Origin: Laguncularia racemosa
Taxonomy: Eukaryota > Streptophyta > Magnoliopsida > Myrtales > Combretaceae
Assembly: GCA_037954665.1 (NCBI GenBank)
Contig: JBBMOL010000225.1
Span: 558,001 to 622,000 of the forward strand
Direction of reading: 5' to 3'
Length of the DNA stretch: 64,000 nt
In this document: one piece after another, positions 35,620 through 48,232 of the stretch
Numbering within the stretch: the stretch's first letter is position 1
Layout: every line of letters begins with the position of its first letter
Made by a program: the position numbers and the translations under genes
Notes under the pieces: model-generated
What the model saw: the letters and a program-made list of their open reading frames with translations, nothing else
The model's database searches: none
What the model was told of the DNA's origin: nothing

Positions 35620-36560
35620 AATTTAATATAACCTATTATCCATCTCTTCAGTGTTAGGAAGCCTCCTAGGTGCAATTGCGTCTTTGATACAATGCCTTGT
35701 CAATATTATTTGTGCAAAGTTAAAGGCAGTTTACCCCACTAGGTGTCAATAGTATGGTTTTCTTAAGGTGATGACGAACATCATGGTTAGATCTTTCTCC
35801 AACAATGGGGTAGTTACTTTAGTAGATATGCTTCTCTAGCATTGGGCATATTTGAATGACTCGTTATTCTTTTTGTGCATATTGCTTGGGTCCCAAACAG
35901 ATGGATATACCTTAGTGTTAAATTTGTACTGATTGTAGAATGCATGGACCAACCTATCCTACGTGTTGATTTTATCTTGATCATGTTGAGCAAACCGGGC
36001 TAGTATAGGGCCAATGTGGTTGTCTCGAAAAGTTTGCTCCATGTGCTTGTCATATTTGGTATACTTTGCCATCTTTTCAACGTACAACCTTGTATGGAGT
36101 TTTGGCTAGCCCATCCAATCATACTTTTCAAAATCCGATACCTTAAACTTCTTACGAAAATTTTCTTCCTCATAAACTTGCATATTGACCATGCCTGTCT
36201 GGTTAAAACCATAAGTCTCTTCCAAAGTTCTTATCTTCTCATTACTTTCTAAAGAAACTTCTTTTCCATATCTTACTATTTCTCTTCAAGTTCTTTTTTC
36301 CAACTCTCCCCACTATTCCCTAACTCTACCTCTTTCAACATGGGGGTTAAGCTAGTAATTTGGTGTGGTTCATTTTGATCTCTCTATGGAGATTTCTCCT
36401 TATGGGAGTAGTCTAAAGTATAGGTCATGGTTTTCATCTACTCTACTATTTGCTACACTACTTGTTCAAGGGTAGCAATCCTTTGTTTTGAGTTGTTACT
36501 AGTGTTGTCTATTATTTTAGCTCTAGAACAAGTGAACATCAGGCATTTGATAGGGTCTTG
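35620..36560 (-). pseudogene. Element G: decayed Tat/Ogre-type gag
   Basis: Minus-strand pieces across frames: IRTLEETYGF, KFKVSDFEKYDWMG, LYVEKMAKYTKYDKHMEQTF, DRLVHAFYNQYKFNTKVYP, NNESFEYAQ and TTPLLEKDLTMMFVITL. This is the characteristic order of the large plant Tat-clade gag (KFKxPDFEKYDG ... AFLKQYKFN ... NESFxEYAQRW ... PPLxEKEM). Several TAG stops fall where relatives have Trp or Gln (INT-stop-DRL). Protein assembly function is lost. Confidence 0.8.
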
Positions 36561-36799
36561 CTACTTTTGGGCTATCTTCGAGATTTGAAAAATCCATCAA
36601 TTGCTAATGTTTCATTTGCATGTAACTATTTTTCCTTTTTTCTTTCTTCTTTTTTTTTTTCCTGTTTTTTTCTTTTTTAGTTCTTCCTTTTTGACTCATT
36701 AATATCATAGAAACAAAAATGCATAAAACATAATAATATGCAAGAAAGTAAATATGCAAATGCACACATGAATGCAAATGTAGGTGCTATCAATTAGAA

Positions 36800-37516
36800 A
36801 ATAGTGCAATAACCCTTTTAGTATAAAATATTCCAAGTTTTAAACTTGATTAAAGTTCTGAGATTACAACAAAGGTATTAAAAACGAGTTAGGCCCCTAG
36901 TGGACCTACTATGTTTATAAATTACAACAAAAGGTCCTTTATAAAGGATTACATGTAAAATATTGTAGACACAAATCTTTACAAGATAATTTATAGTGTG
37001 CCGCATTATATAGGAATATAAATAAAGTTACAACTCATTAGTTATTTTTGGTTTTTGAAAAATACCACACTATATCCATATGTTGGCTCATGAAAAATAT
37101 GAATGCAATTTAATAAGTTTTATAGGTCCTCATGCTCTATGGCCTCGCACAGTTTTAGGAAATGGGTCCTTAGGCCACATTAAAGTAAGAATGGGGAAGC
37201 CTAATCAACCTTAGAAGGCAGCTACACTACTACATCTGAAGCCTATACAATAGTTCCCCACCTAGGTTCCTTAAGTTACCTAGTTCTGACTACATCTAGC
37301 ACACGTAGTTTTCATTAAAATAAACCCCCTAATAGGCCCGATGGCCCTAATATTATTTGATTTGCATCATGAAACCCAGGTTAGTCCATAAAAAAGGATT
37401 GAGACATGTGAAACCTTAGAAAAGTAGGTCATTTCTAATGATAAAATTAATTAGGATAATTGTTTAAGACCTCAATGAAGTAAAATACGATACCCTAATT
37501 TTTTTCAATTAATTAT
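36800..37516 (-). other. Element G leader, homologous to the leader of H
   Basis: 37100-37330 aligns with 48380-48560 in the leader of H (shared words GCTCTATGGCCTC, AAATGG-TC-AGGC, CCTACACAATGGCTCCCC-like). Thus H inserted into a distant relative of itself. It shows no ORF1 between leader and gag, unlike H. Confidence 0.6.
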
Positions 37517-39699
<2,183 letters not shown>

Positions 39700-39714
39700 G
39701 CTGCCCCTCTTTGT
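39700..39714 (-). promoter_or_regulatory. Element H polypurine tract
   Basis: CAAAGAGGGGCAGC on the minus strand ends exactly at the 3' LTR (TGTAAACACC). Typical Tat-type plus-strand primer. Confidence 0.8.
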
Positions 39715-39860
39715 GGTAAAGTTTGAAAAACTTAACTACAAAGACAAACAAAAGACGCCATTTTTGACCTCTTGAATTAGGTTTTAGTAGGAAAATGCCC
39801 CAAGAGCTGATAATCCTACGGTTGAAGATGTTCCTAACAATTCAAGGTAATGTTCCCTCT

Positions 39861-42115
39861 TCAAAAAGTGCTTTATGGGCTAACTAATTGGCGACATGAC
39901 ACATCTCAAGCGTTGAGTAGGAATGTATGAGAAATGATGATGGGAAGCGTCTTATCAGACTTGCAACCTTGGAAAGAAAATCTACTTAGGAAGCGCCCTT
40001 ATGAGCTGGCTACCTGTCGACAGAAGCGTCTTGTTAGACTAGCAACTGTTCGGGAAGGATGTTTCCGAAAAGTGCCCCAAGAGCTGACTAATCGAGAGAA
40101 TCTAGGAAAGTGCCCATATTGGGCTGACTAACCTTAAAATAGATTTTAGGAAAGTGCCCATCTTGGGCTGACTAACCTGTGGTAGTGTCTCAAAAGGTGC
40201 CCTTATGAGCTGACCCCGAGAACGGATTTTTAGGAAAGTGCCCATGTTGGGCTGACCAACCTTTGATAAAATTCTTAGGAAAGTGCCCATCTTAGGCTGA
40301 CTAACCATAGATAGGACTGTCTCAAAAGGTGCCCTTATGAGCTGACCCTGAGAACAGGTTTTTTCGGGAAAGTGCCCATATTGGGCTGACTAACCCTTGG
40401 ATTGATTTTTAGGAAAGTGCCCCAAGAGCTGACTAACCTAAAATAGAACTGTCTCAAAAGGTGCCCTTATGAGCTGACCCTGAGAACAGGCTTTTTTGGG
40501 AAAGTGCCCATATTGGGCTGACTAACCCTTGGATTGATTTTTAGGAAAGTGCCCCAAGAGCTGACTAACCTAAAATAGAACTATCTCAAAAGGTGCCCTT
40601 ATGAGCTGACCCTAAGAACGGATTTTTAGGAAAGTGCCCATATTGGGCTGACTAACCTTTGATAAATTCTTAGGAAAGTGCCCATCTTGGGCTGACTAAC
40701 CTTAGATAGGACTTTCTTAAAAGGTGCCCTTATGAGCTGACCCTGAGAACAGGTTTTTTCGGGAAAGTGCCCATATTGGGCTGACTAACCCTTGGATTGA
40801 TTTTTAGGAAAGTGCCTCAAGAGCTGACTAACCTAAAATAGAACTGTCTCAAAAGGTGCCCTTATGAGCTAACCCTGAGAACGGATTTTTAGGAAAGTGC
40901 CCACATTGGGCTGACTAACCTTTGATAAATTCTTAGGAAAGTGCCCATCTTGGGCTGACTAACCTTAGATAGGACTTTCTCAAAAGGTGCCCTTATGAGC
41001 TGACCCTGAGAACAGGTTTTTTCGGGAAAGTGCCCATATTGGGCTGACTAACCCTTGGATTGATTTTTAGGAAAGTGCCCAAGAGCTGACTAACCTAAAA
41101 TAGAATTGTCTCAAAAGGTGCCCTTATGAGCTGACCCTGAGAACAGGCTTTTTCGAGAAAGTGCCCATATTGGGCTAACAAACCCTTGGATTGATTTTTA
41201 GGAAAGTGCCCCAAGAGCTGACTAACCTAAAATAGAACTGTCTCAAAAAGTGCCCTTATGAGCTGATCCTGGAACAGATTTTTAGGAAAGTGCCCATATT
41301 GGGCTGACTAACCTTAGATAGGACTTTCTCAAAAGGTGGCCCTTATGAGCTGACCATGAGAACAGGTTGGTTTTTTTTCGGGAAAGTGCCCATATTAGGC
41401 TGACTAACCCTTGGATTGATTTTTAGGAAAGTGCCCCAAGAGCTGACTAACCTAAAATAGAACGGTCTCAAAAGGTGCCCTTATGAGCTGACCCTGAGAA
41501 CAGGCTTTTTTCGGGAAAGTGCCCATATTGGGCTGACTAACCTTTGGATTGATTTTTAGGAAAGTGCCCCAAGAGCTGACTAACCTAAAATAGAACTGTC
41601 TCAAAAGGTGCCCTTATGAGCTGACCCTGAGAACAGGCTTTTTCGGGAAAGTGCCCATATTGGGCTGACTAACCTTTGGATTGATTTTTAGGAAAGTGCC
41701 CCAAGAGCTGACTAACCTAAAATAGAACTGTCTCAAAAGGTGCCCTTATGAGCTGACCTGAGCACGGATTTTTAGAAAAGTGCCCATATTGGGCTGACTA
41801 ACCTTGATAAATTCTTAGGAAAGTGCTCATCTTGGGCTGACTAACCTTAGATAGGACTTTCTCAAAAGGTGCCCTTATGAGCTGACCCTGAGAACAGGTT
41901 TTTTTCGGGAAAGTGCCCATATTGGGCTGACTAACCCTTGGATTGATTTTTAGGAAAGTGCCCCAAGAGCTGACTAACCTAAAATAGAACTGTCTCAAAA
42001 GGTGCCTTATGAGCTGACCCTGAGAACAGGTTTTTTCGGGAAAGTGCCCATACTGGGTTGACTAACCCTATTAAAGGAAATGTCTAGACACGTGCTTCAT
42101 TATGAGCTAACTCAT
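39861..42115 (-). repeat. Composite tandem repeat zone, about 15 units of about 133 bp
   Basis: Each large unit is made of three related sub-units of about 40-50 bp, recognised on the plus strand by GTGCCCTTATGAGCTGAC, GTGCCCATATTGGGCTGACT and GTGCCCCAAGAGCTGACTAA. The large unit recurs near 40186, 40315, 40448, 40582, 40705, 40848, 40977, 41107, 41238, 41327, 41464, 41597, 41736, 41868 and 41993. Edges at 39861-40180 and 42080-42115 are degenerate. It lies between integrase and the 3' LTR, the untranslated zone where Tat elements are known to carry variable tandem repeats. No coding function is expected. Confidence 0.95.
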
Positions 42116-42614
42116 CTGGTACTCTTGAACATGCTTCTTACTAGGCTAGATGATGTGATGCCTTTCATGATATGATGATAGTTACCTATTTTAATATGCT
42201 TGTCAGTTTATCTCGGATAGCAACCAAACAACTGAACCTTCATGTTGGTTTGTTCCTGCTTCTTTTCTTCTTATCTTGACACTGGATTGAAAATCTTGAT
42301 GTGCCTCTTTTCTTTATGCACAAAGCTCTTTCGACGGTAATGTTATCCTAATAATGCGCTCAGTTTTAATGCTTAGGAGTAGACAAAATTATATCACAAA
42401 TTACATTAAGATTCATTATCATTTTAGTGTTTATCTTTCATTGACAAAGTGGTGGGTAATGTGTTTAGGTGTATTTATTGTGATGAGAATTGATTGGGAT
42501 TGTTGACCATTCAGGGATATTAGCTTTGCTTGTAGAAAAGTAAAAACTCGACTCAACGAACTTTGTATCGAATATTGGCTCTCATAAACATTGGCAAAAT
42601 TTCAATTCCCTTGC
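42116..42614 (-). other. Element H 3' untranslated segment
   Basis: About 500 bp between the end of integrase and the repeat array, without repeats or frames. Confidence 0.6.
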
Positions 42615-44381
42615 CTAAGGATAGTACATCTTTACAGCATCTGTGTTGACGGGGTCTCTCAATTCTGGACCATCCATCTGAGTTAATATTAGAGCACCAC
42701 CTGACAGAACCTTTTTCGCCACATACGGGCCTTCATAATTTGGAGTGAATTTTCCTCTGGAGTCTTGGGCGTTCGGGAGAACTTTTCTTAGTACTAGATC
42801 GCCCTCTTTGAAGTACCGAGGTCTCATCTTCTTGTTGAATGCTCGGGCTATCCTCTGTTGGTAACACTGACCATGACATAGCGCGGTAAGTCTTCTTTCA
42901 TCAATCAGATTCAGCTGATCAAGCCTTTTCTTTACCCAATCCGATTCTGTTAATTGAGTTTCTGACAAGATTCTGAATGATGGTATCTCGACTTCCACTA
43001 GTAGCACTGCTTCTGTACCATATACCAATGAGTAAGGGGTAGCTCCCGTATATGTTCTTATTGAAGTCCTATAAGCCACGAGAGTAAATGGTAACATTTC
43101 GTGCCAATCTTTGTAAGTTGTTGTCATTTTCTCGATGATCTTCTTGATATTTTTGTTAGCTGCTTCTACTGCCCCGTTCATTTGAGGTTGGTAGGGGGTT
43201 GAATTTCTGTGGTTTATGTGGAATTGTTGAAATAAACCTGTCATCGATTTATTGTTGAGATTGGTACCATTGTCGGTGATGATCGACTCAGGAACTCCAT
43301 ATCGGGCTATTATGTCCCTTTTTAAAAAGCGGACTATTACCCCTTTTGTGACATTGGTATATGATGACACTTCTACCCATTTGGTGAAGTAATCAATCGC
43401 TACCAGTATAAATCTGTGGCCATTGGATGCCGTTGGAGTGATTGGGCCGATTATGTCAATTCCCCACATGGAGAAAGGCCACGGCGCCGATAACAAATGT
43501 ATCTCGTTGGGTGGAGCATTGATCCGGTTTGCGTATACTTGGCACAGGTGGCAGTGCTTAACATACTTTATGCAATCCGACTCCATGGTTAACCAGTAAT
43601 ACCCTAACCTCATGATTTTTCGAGCCAACATGTAGCCGTTCATATGAGGTCCACATACCCCTTCATGTATTTCCTTCATGAGTTCGCATGCTTCATTTTT
43701 GTCCACACATCTCAACAGGGTGGTATCATATGATCTCTTGTAGAGTATAGACCCACTTGATAAGAAATGACTTGCCAACCTTCTGAGTGTTCTTTGGTCA
43801 TTCTTGCTAGCCATTTCAGGGTATTTACCTTCTTGGAGGAAGGTCTTGATGTCGTGATACCAGGGCTTATCATCTTGTATCTTTTCAATTGTCAAACAAT
43901 AAGCGGGCCGACTTTCGATGTCTATTTTCATCGGTTGAACTTCGACTCCTCCTGTTATTTGAATCACAGACGCTAGTGTGGCTAGGGCATCTGCGAACTG
44001 ATTCTGAATTCTCGGGATGTATGTGAAGGTGATTGCCTTAAATTCCTCAATCAGCTCTGTCAAGTGTTGATGGTACGGTACCAGTTTGGGGTCTTTAGTT
44101 TTGTATTCCCCTCTTGTTTGTAGTATGATGAGCGACGAGTCCCCGTACACCTCTAATTCGCGGATTCCCATTTGGCAGGCCATTTTAAGGCCAAGAATAC
44201 ATGCTTCATATTCCGCGATATTATTGGTATAGGAAAATGTAAGTCTTGTCACTGCAGGGAATTGAGTGCCGTCTGAGGATATCAATACTGCCCCAACCCC
44301 ACAACCAAATACGTTGGCAGCCCCGTCGAAGAACAGTTTCCACCCACCATTCTGCTCTCTCCCAGAGCTTTCTACCGGCAT
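42615..44381 (-). CDS. Element H second RNase H plus integrase (pol C-terminal half)
   Basis: 588 codons open. Residues 14-140 form a complete RNase H with the four catalytic acids in place: D19 (FFDGAA), E57 (AEYEA), D81 (YGDSS), D131 (QFADALA). This is the additional RNase H of Tat elements. Integrase follows: HHCC zinc site H239, H246, C277, C280; catalytic D309 (WGIDIIG), D370 (IITDNGT), E406 (GAVEAAN), the DD(35)E spacing. The C-terminal GPYVAKKVL region has no chromodomain. It is in frame with the upstream RT ORF and separated from it only by one TAA (44421-44423); the shown start is the first ATG after that stop and is not a natural start. All catalytic residues are present, so the protein could work in trans if made. 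Confidence 0.92.
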   Translation of the reverse strand: MPVESSGREQNGGWKLFFDGAANVFGCGVGAVLISSDGTQFPAVTRLTFSYTNNIAEYEACILGLKMACQMGIRELEVYGDSSLIILQTRGEYKTKDPKLVPYHQHLTELIEEFKAITFTYIPRIQNQFADALATLASVIQITGGVEVQPMKIDIESRPAYCLTIEKIQDDKPWYHDIKTFLQEGKYPEMASKNDQRTLRRLASHFLSSGSILYKRSYDTTLLRCVDKNEACELMKEIHEGVCGPHMNGYMLARKIMRLGYYWLTMESDCIKYVKHCHLCQVYANRINAPPNEIHLLSAPWPFSMWGIDIIGPITPTASNGHRFILVAIDYFTKWVEVSSYTNVTKGVIVRFLKRDIIARYGVPESIITDNGTNLNNKSMTGLFQQFHINHRNSTPYQPQMNGAVEAANKNIKKIIEKMTTTYKDWHEMLPFTLVAYRTSIRTYTGATPYSLVYGTEAVLLVEVEIPSFRILSETQLTESDWVKKRLDQLNLIDERRLTALCHGQCYQQRIARAFNKKMRPRYFKEGDLVLRKVLPNAQDSRGKFTPNYEGPYVAKKVLSGGALILTQMDGPELRDPVNTDAVKMYYP

Positions 44382-44420
44382 ATCTTCTACTATTAATATG
44401 TTCTCGTCCGGAAATTGGAC

Positions 44421-46148
44421 TTATATTTCTTGGGTATCTGTCTTGACAGGGTGTTCGACCAACTGATCGGCTAAGGCCTGTCCCTTTATCGAGTTTTGAT
44501 TTACATACGTGATGTCAAACTCGGATAGAAGCATCTGCCATTTAGATATTCTACCCATCAATGCTGGCTTCTCTGCCAAGTATTTCACGGGATCATGTCT
44601 TGTCAACAGCTCAATATGATAGTAAAGGGTGTATTGCCTTAGTCGATGCATGACCCAAATTAACGCACAACACGTTTTCTCCACCTCTGAGTACCTTTGT
44701 TCCCCATCTGTGAACTTCTTGCTCAAATAATATATGGGACGTTCTCTTCGCTCTTCATCTTTTTGCCCCAACACACATCCTATGGATTCGGGGAGTATGG
44801 TGAGGTATAAGAATAAGGGTCTTCCTTGTTTCGGGACTATCAAGACCGGGGGTTTTATAAGATAGTCTTTGATTGTCCTGAACGCTTCTTCACATTCGTC
44901 GTCCCATTCTATTGCGGCGTTCTTCTTCAACAGACGGAATAGCAGCCGGCATTTGTCGGTGAGTTGTGAGATAAACCGAGCTATATAATTTAGTCTCCCC
45001 AGCAAGCTTCTTACTTCTTTAGCGGAGCGTGGGGAAGGTAACTCTAATATGGACTTTACCTTTTCAGGGTCAATCTTAATGCCCTCCTGGCTGATGACGA
45101 ACCCTAACAATTTCCCCGTTGTAACCCCGAAAGTACATTTTTCCGGGTTTAACTTAAGCTGGAACTTCCTCAGTCGTTTGAACAATTTCCTCAGGATATC
45201 TATATGGCCTTCTCCTTCTTTGGATTTGGCTATCATGTCGTCGACATATACCTCAACCTCACGATGCATCATGTCATGAAGTATGGCGACCATGGCTCTC
45301 TGATACGTTGCCCCGGCGTTTTTCAGACCGAAGGGCATGACTTTGTAACAGAAAGTTCCCCATGTTGTGATGAAGGTTGTCTTGGTCTTGTCTTCCTCGG
45401 CCATTTTTATTTGATTGTATCCTGAGAAACCGTCCATGAATGAGAAGAGATGGTTTCTCGCGGTGTTATCCACTAGAACATCAATATGAGGTTGGGGGAA
45501 GTTATCCTTTAGCGTGGCTTGGTTTAAGTCCCGAAAGTCCACGCATACGCGCACTTTTCCATTCTTTTTTATAACGGGGACTACATTTGCCACCCATTCT
45601 GGGTAGTCGGATACTTCGATGAACCCTACTTCTAGTAGTTTCTTGACTTCTTTGATTTTTAGCAAGATGTCGGGCCTAAATCTTCTTAGTTTTTGTTTTT
45701 TAGGTTTGACATCTTCCCTTGTGGGAAGCCTGTGAACTACTATCGACTGGTCTAGCCCTGGCATGTCACCATATGACCAGGCAAACACATTTGCATATTC
45801 GATTAATAGCTCGGTTATCTCACATTTTTGCTCGGCACTCAAACTGGTCCCGATTTTGAGGTTCTTAGGGTTTTCCATGCTGCCTAGATTTACTGTCTCC
45901 ACAGGCTCGTTGATCGAGATTCCGCTTTGTTCATGTTTTAACCAATTTTCTTGTATTATTTCGTGGTCTAAGATATCGTCTTCAACAACTGACCCAGCAG
46001 CGTTGGGAACGATATCAGCGTTTTTACGTTCTACTTGCGCGAAATATCCCTGATGTTCGATGGTGGGAGATCTGAGTGACATAAAAAATGAAATCATATA
46101 TAATAATAAAAGAAAAAAACTGTAATGGAATTCGATAAATAGTCTCAA
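44421..46148 (-). CDS. Element H reverse transcriptase and first RNase H
   Basis: 575 codons. The real exon probably starts at 46071, since the first 25 residues (hydrophobic, FFLLLLYMISFF) are translated from an intron-like T-rich stretch ending TCACTCAG. Linker to about residue 150, RT from about 150 to 330: LRRFRPDILLKIKEVKKLLE, VCVDFRDLNQATLKDNFPQ, MDGFSGYNQI (D239), MPFGLKNAGATYQRAM, and YVDD at 301-304. The connected RNase H (about 395-545) is degenerate: RYSEVEKTCCALIW is kept but the TDH box is TRHDP, which agrees with the second RNase H having taken over. It ends with a single TAA in an otherwise continuous pol frame. Confidence 0.92.
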   Translation of the reverse strand: MRLFIEFHYSFFLLLLYMISFFMSLRSPTIEHQGYFAQVERKNADIVPNAAGSVVEDDILDHEIIQENWLKHEQSGISINEPVETVNLGSMENPKNLKIGTSLSAEQKCEITELLIEYANVFAWSYGDMPGLDQSIVVHRLPTREDVKPKKQKLRRFRPDILLKIKEVKKLLEVGFIEVSDYPEWVANVVPVIKKNGKVRVCVDFRDLNQATLKDNFPQPHIDVLVDNTARNHLFSFMDGFSGYNQIKMAEEDKTKTTFITTWGTFCYKVMPFGLKNAGATYQRAMVAILHDMMHREVEVYVDDMIAKSKEGEGHIDILRKLFKRLRKFQLKLNPEKCTFGVTTGKLLGFVISQEGIKIDPEKVKSILELPSPRSAKEVRSLLGRLNYIARFISQLTDKCRLLFRLLKKNAAIEWDDECEEAFRTIKDYLIKPPVLIVPKQGRPLFLYLTILPESIGCVLGQKDEERRERPIYYLSKKFTDGEQRYSEVEKTCCALIWVMHRLRQYTLYYHIELLTRHDPVKYLAEKPALMGRISKWQMLLSEFDITYVNQNSIKGQALADQLVEHPVKTDTQEI

Positions 46149-46185
46149 TAAAATTTGTTCAATGATTTTTTTTTCTACTCTTGAG
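46072..46185 (-). other. Candidate intron before RT in H
   Basis: On the minus strand a T-rich tract ends ATTTTTTATGTCACTCAG at 46072, a good plant 3' splice site, and the RT-domain reading frame starts right after it. A weaker donor GCTAG|GTTAGC lies near 46185. Ogre-type relatives are known to have an intron between protease and RT. Confidence 0.4.
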
Positions 46186-46624
46186 CTAACCTAGCGCTAT
46201 TGATAGGACAACAAAACCAGTTGTTCAGAGCTGGATGTTGGTTGGACATGCGGGAGATTGATTCCCCTTTGTTGTTGTCCTCTTTGTTTATTCGAAGCTC
46301 TTGAATGGTATTTGCCCTTCGGAAAGATTGTTGGAGAGGTGGGATGCACATCTGGGTGTCGGTCAGCTTCCCCCTTATTCTGCTTTTGACACCTTTTGCT
46401 TGTGCTTCTTCTTCGGCTGTAGGAATGTAGTCGGTGCTAGTGTTGTTGCAATTGCCGCTGTTTGCCATTTTTGTCTTTGAGCGGGTATGAACTGGGCTTC
46501 TGGAAGATTCGGTTGCTTGGAAGCTATTTTGGTACCTGGCGCGCATTTTTTCTTTTTTAGTATGATGGATGCAAGAATGATATGCATGCGTCACGCAGAT
46601 GCTAAACGATAAAAGGGTTGACAA
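46175..46624 (-). pseudogene. Element H gag stub
   Basis: An open stretch between ORF1 and RT. From residue 27 it reads MRARYQNSFQATESS ... SPVHTRSKTKM ... AEEEAQAKGVKSRIRGKLTD, a basic hydrophilic sequence resembling the amino end of a Tat-type gag region. The gag core, zinc knuckle and protease that should follow are absent, so about 2 kb or more was deleted here. The first residues are probably untranslated. Confidence 0.45.
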
Positions 46625-46706
46625 CTGATTGACAATGTATTATTAAAACTTCACTTTTATTAATAATTCTGGAGTTCAATAAAAATGAAAGATTACAAAT
46701 AATGCT

Positions 46707-48232
46707 CTATTTCCTAGCTCTTTTGGTCTTCTGTAGTGGAGGCTCAGGCTTCCCACTGATGATGGCTTCTAGTTCCTTGACCCTAGCTTGGCACTTCTCT
46801 AATTGTGCCTCTAGGGCCTTGTTTCTTTGGTCAGATTCCTTGAAGCGTCCCTTCCAAATGTCTTTCTTATAGTCTGCAGCTTTGAAGTATACTTCCATCC
46901 GGGCCTTAACCTGCTCCAGGTAGATCTCTGTCTCTGGATTGATCTTATCTGGTCTTGGCTGGGTGACGTCTGGAACCCGGTATGCTCTTTCCCCTGTCTG
47001 GTATAGCTGACGGATTACAAACTCTCTAGTGGCTCGGTGTTTTCCCACTTCGCCATCTAGCTCGCTGAGGTCCACATTCGGGCTTTCGATTCTGGCTTCC
47101 CAAAGTGCTTTGACCTCTGCCAGCTTAGCAAATTTCTTGGCTACCAACAGGTGCGGATCCTGGTACTCAAAGGTGACTGCTTCGAGTGAAGGCCGATAAA
47201 CTATGTCTTGGACGGTACCGAATTGGCGGACTACGGAGTTGGGGTGATATCCGATACATCCGTTGATCCCGATTAATGGCACTGCTTGGAAATTACTGCA
47301 GGTTAAGATGATTTTATCGCAGCAACTCCACCTGGCTGTCCATAGAATATCTTCGACGCTAAGGCTTCTAAGCAGATCTACCCAACTGTGGCTGGTAATG
47401 TCGTTAGGTAACTTCACCTTTTCTATACAGGAATCCACCAGATCTACCTGTTGGGCTAGGGTTTTCCTGACCATGTTCAGCCCAAAGCACTTGAGGTGGC
47501 TTACGAACCATATTAGCAGAAGGTTGATGCTGGAGCGGAGGATCCCATGGCCCTTCTTCTTAAGGAAATTCAAATTCCGGATCTGTTCAGCCAGTAGAGC
47601 CGGGATGTAAGATCTTCCCTCCAGGAATTGGGTTACCAACTCTGCAACCCGGTAGTGAATATAGAAAGCTCCGGTGGGGAACAGTATGGTGGCAAAGGCT
47701 GTCAAGATGAAAGTGTTCACCCTTCTCTGTCTATAAGTCTTAGGGTCTCCACACAGGATGTCCTTTCTATCCCCATTGTCTTCTCGGGCAATAAACCAGG
47801 TTTCTAAGTCATCCATTCGTATGCAATACTCATTACAGTCTGCCAGGGCTTTGTTGACCGCTGTTTTGCGGATGCCTAGCAGTCTATTGAAGGTGCCGGC
47901 TGGCCTGGCCTCGAGGTCTGGCGTGTAAATCTGATCAGTCAGTGCTGGAGCCTATAGCAACTGGGTGTACTCCTCCAAGGTAGGGGTGATCTCATGCGGC
48001 CGATAAAGAAAGCTGCGGGCTCAATCTCCCATAACTAGAGCATGGCCCGGACCATAGGTAAATTCGCCTCTAACTTAGTCAGTGAGAGGATGGGACCGAT
48101 CTTCTACTGGATGAAGGCCTGCTCCTCTGGGTTATACAAGGTAAACCAGTGGTCCAGTACCAATTTTGGGTCCAAAGGTCTGTACACCCGAATCTCTTTG
48201 CGGAGGAGGCGGTCGACTGCACTGCTAGCCAT
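46707..48232 (-). pseudogene. Element H ORF1 (Tat/Ogre accessory protein), broken
   Basis: Starts at ATG 48232 (MASSAVDRLLRKEIRVYRPL). The characteristic EITPTLEEYTQLL block is followed by AGTFNRLLGIRKTAVNKALA. From 47816 to 46707 it is open for 369 codons and ends in a coiled-coil, basic tail (KALEAQLEKCQARVKELEAI). The first part carries three in-frame TAG stops (FIQ-stop-KIGP, AML-stop-LWEIEP, QLL-stop-AP) and a one-base frameshift before EITPT. ORF1 of Ogre-like elements precedes gag and has no established function; it resembles plant mobile-domain type proteins. Broken here. Confidence 0.75.

Noticed and set aside
39861..42115. CRISPR-like array of regular repeats
   Set aside because: Units are contiguous without unique spacers, and the array lies in the untranslated zone of a plant retrotransposon.
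46073..46148. First 25 residues of the RT frame of H as a membrane segment or signal peptide
   Set aside because: The hydrophobic run is translated from a T-rich stretch that ends in a splice-acceptor-like sequence; coding most likely starts at 46071.
42615..47816. Large intact frames as host genes
   Set aside because: RNase H, integrase, RT and Tat ORF1 motifs plus flanking LTRs and target duplication show they are retrotransposon proteins.
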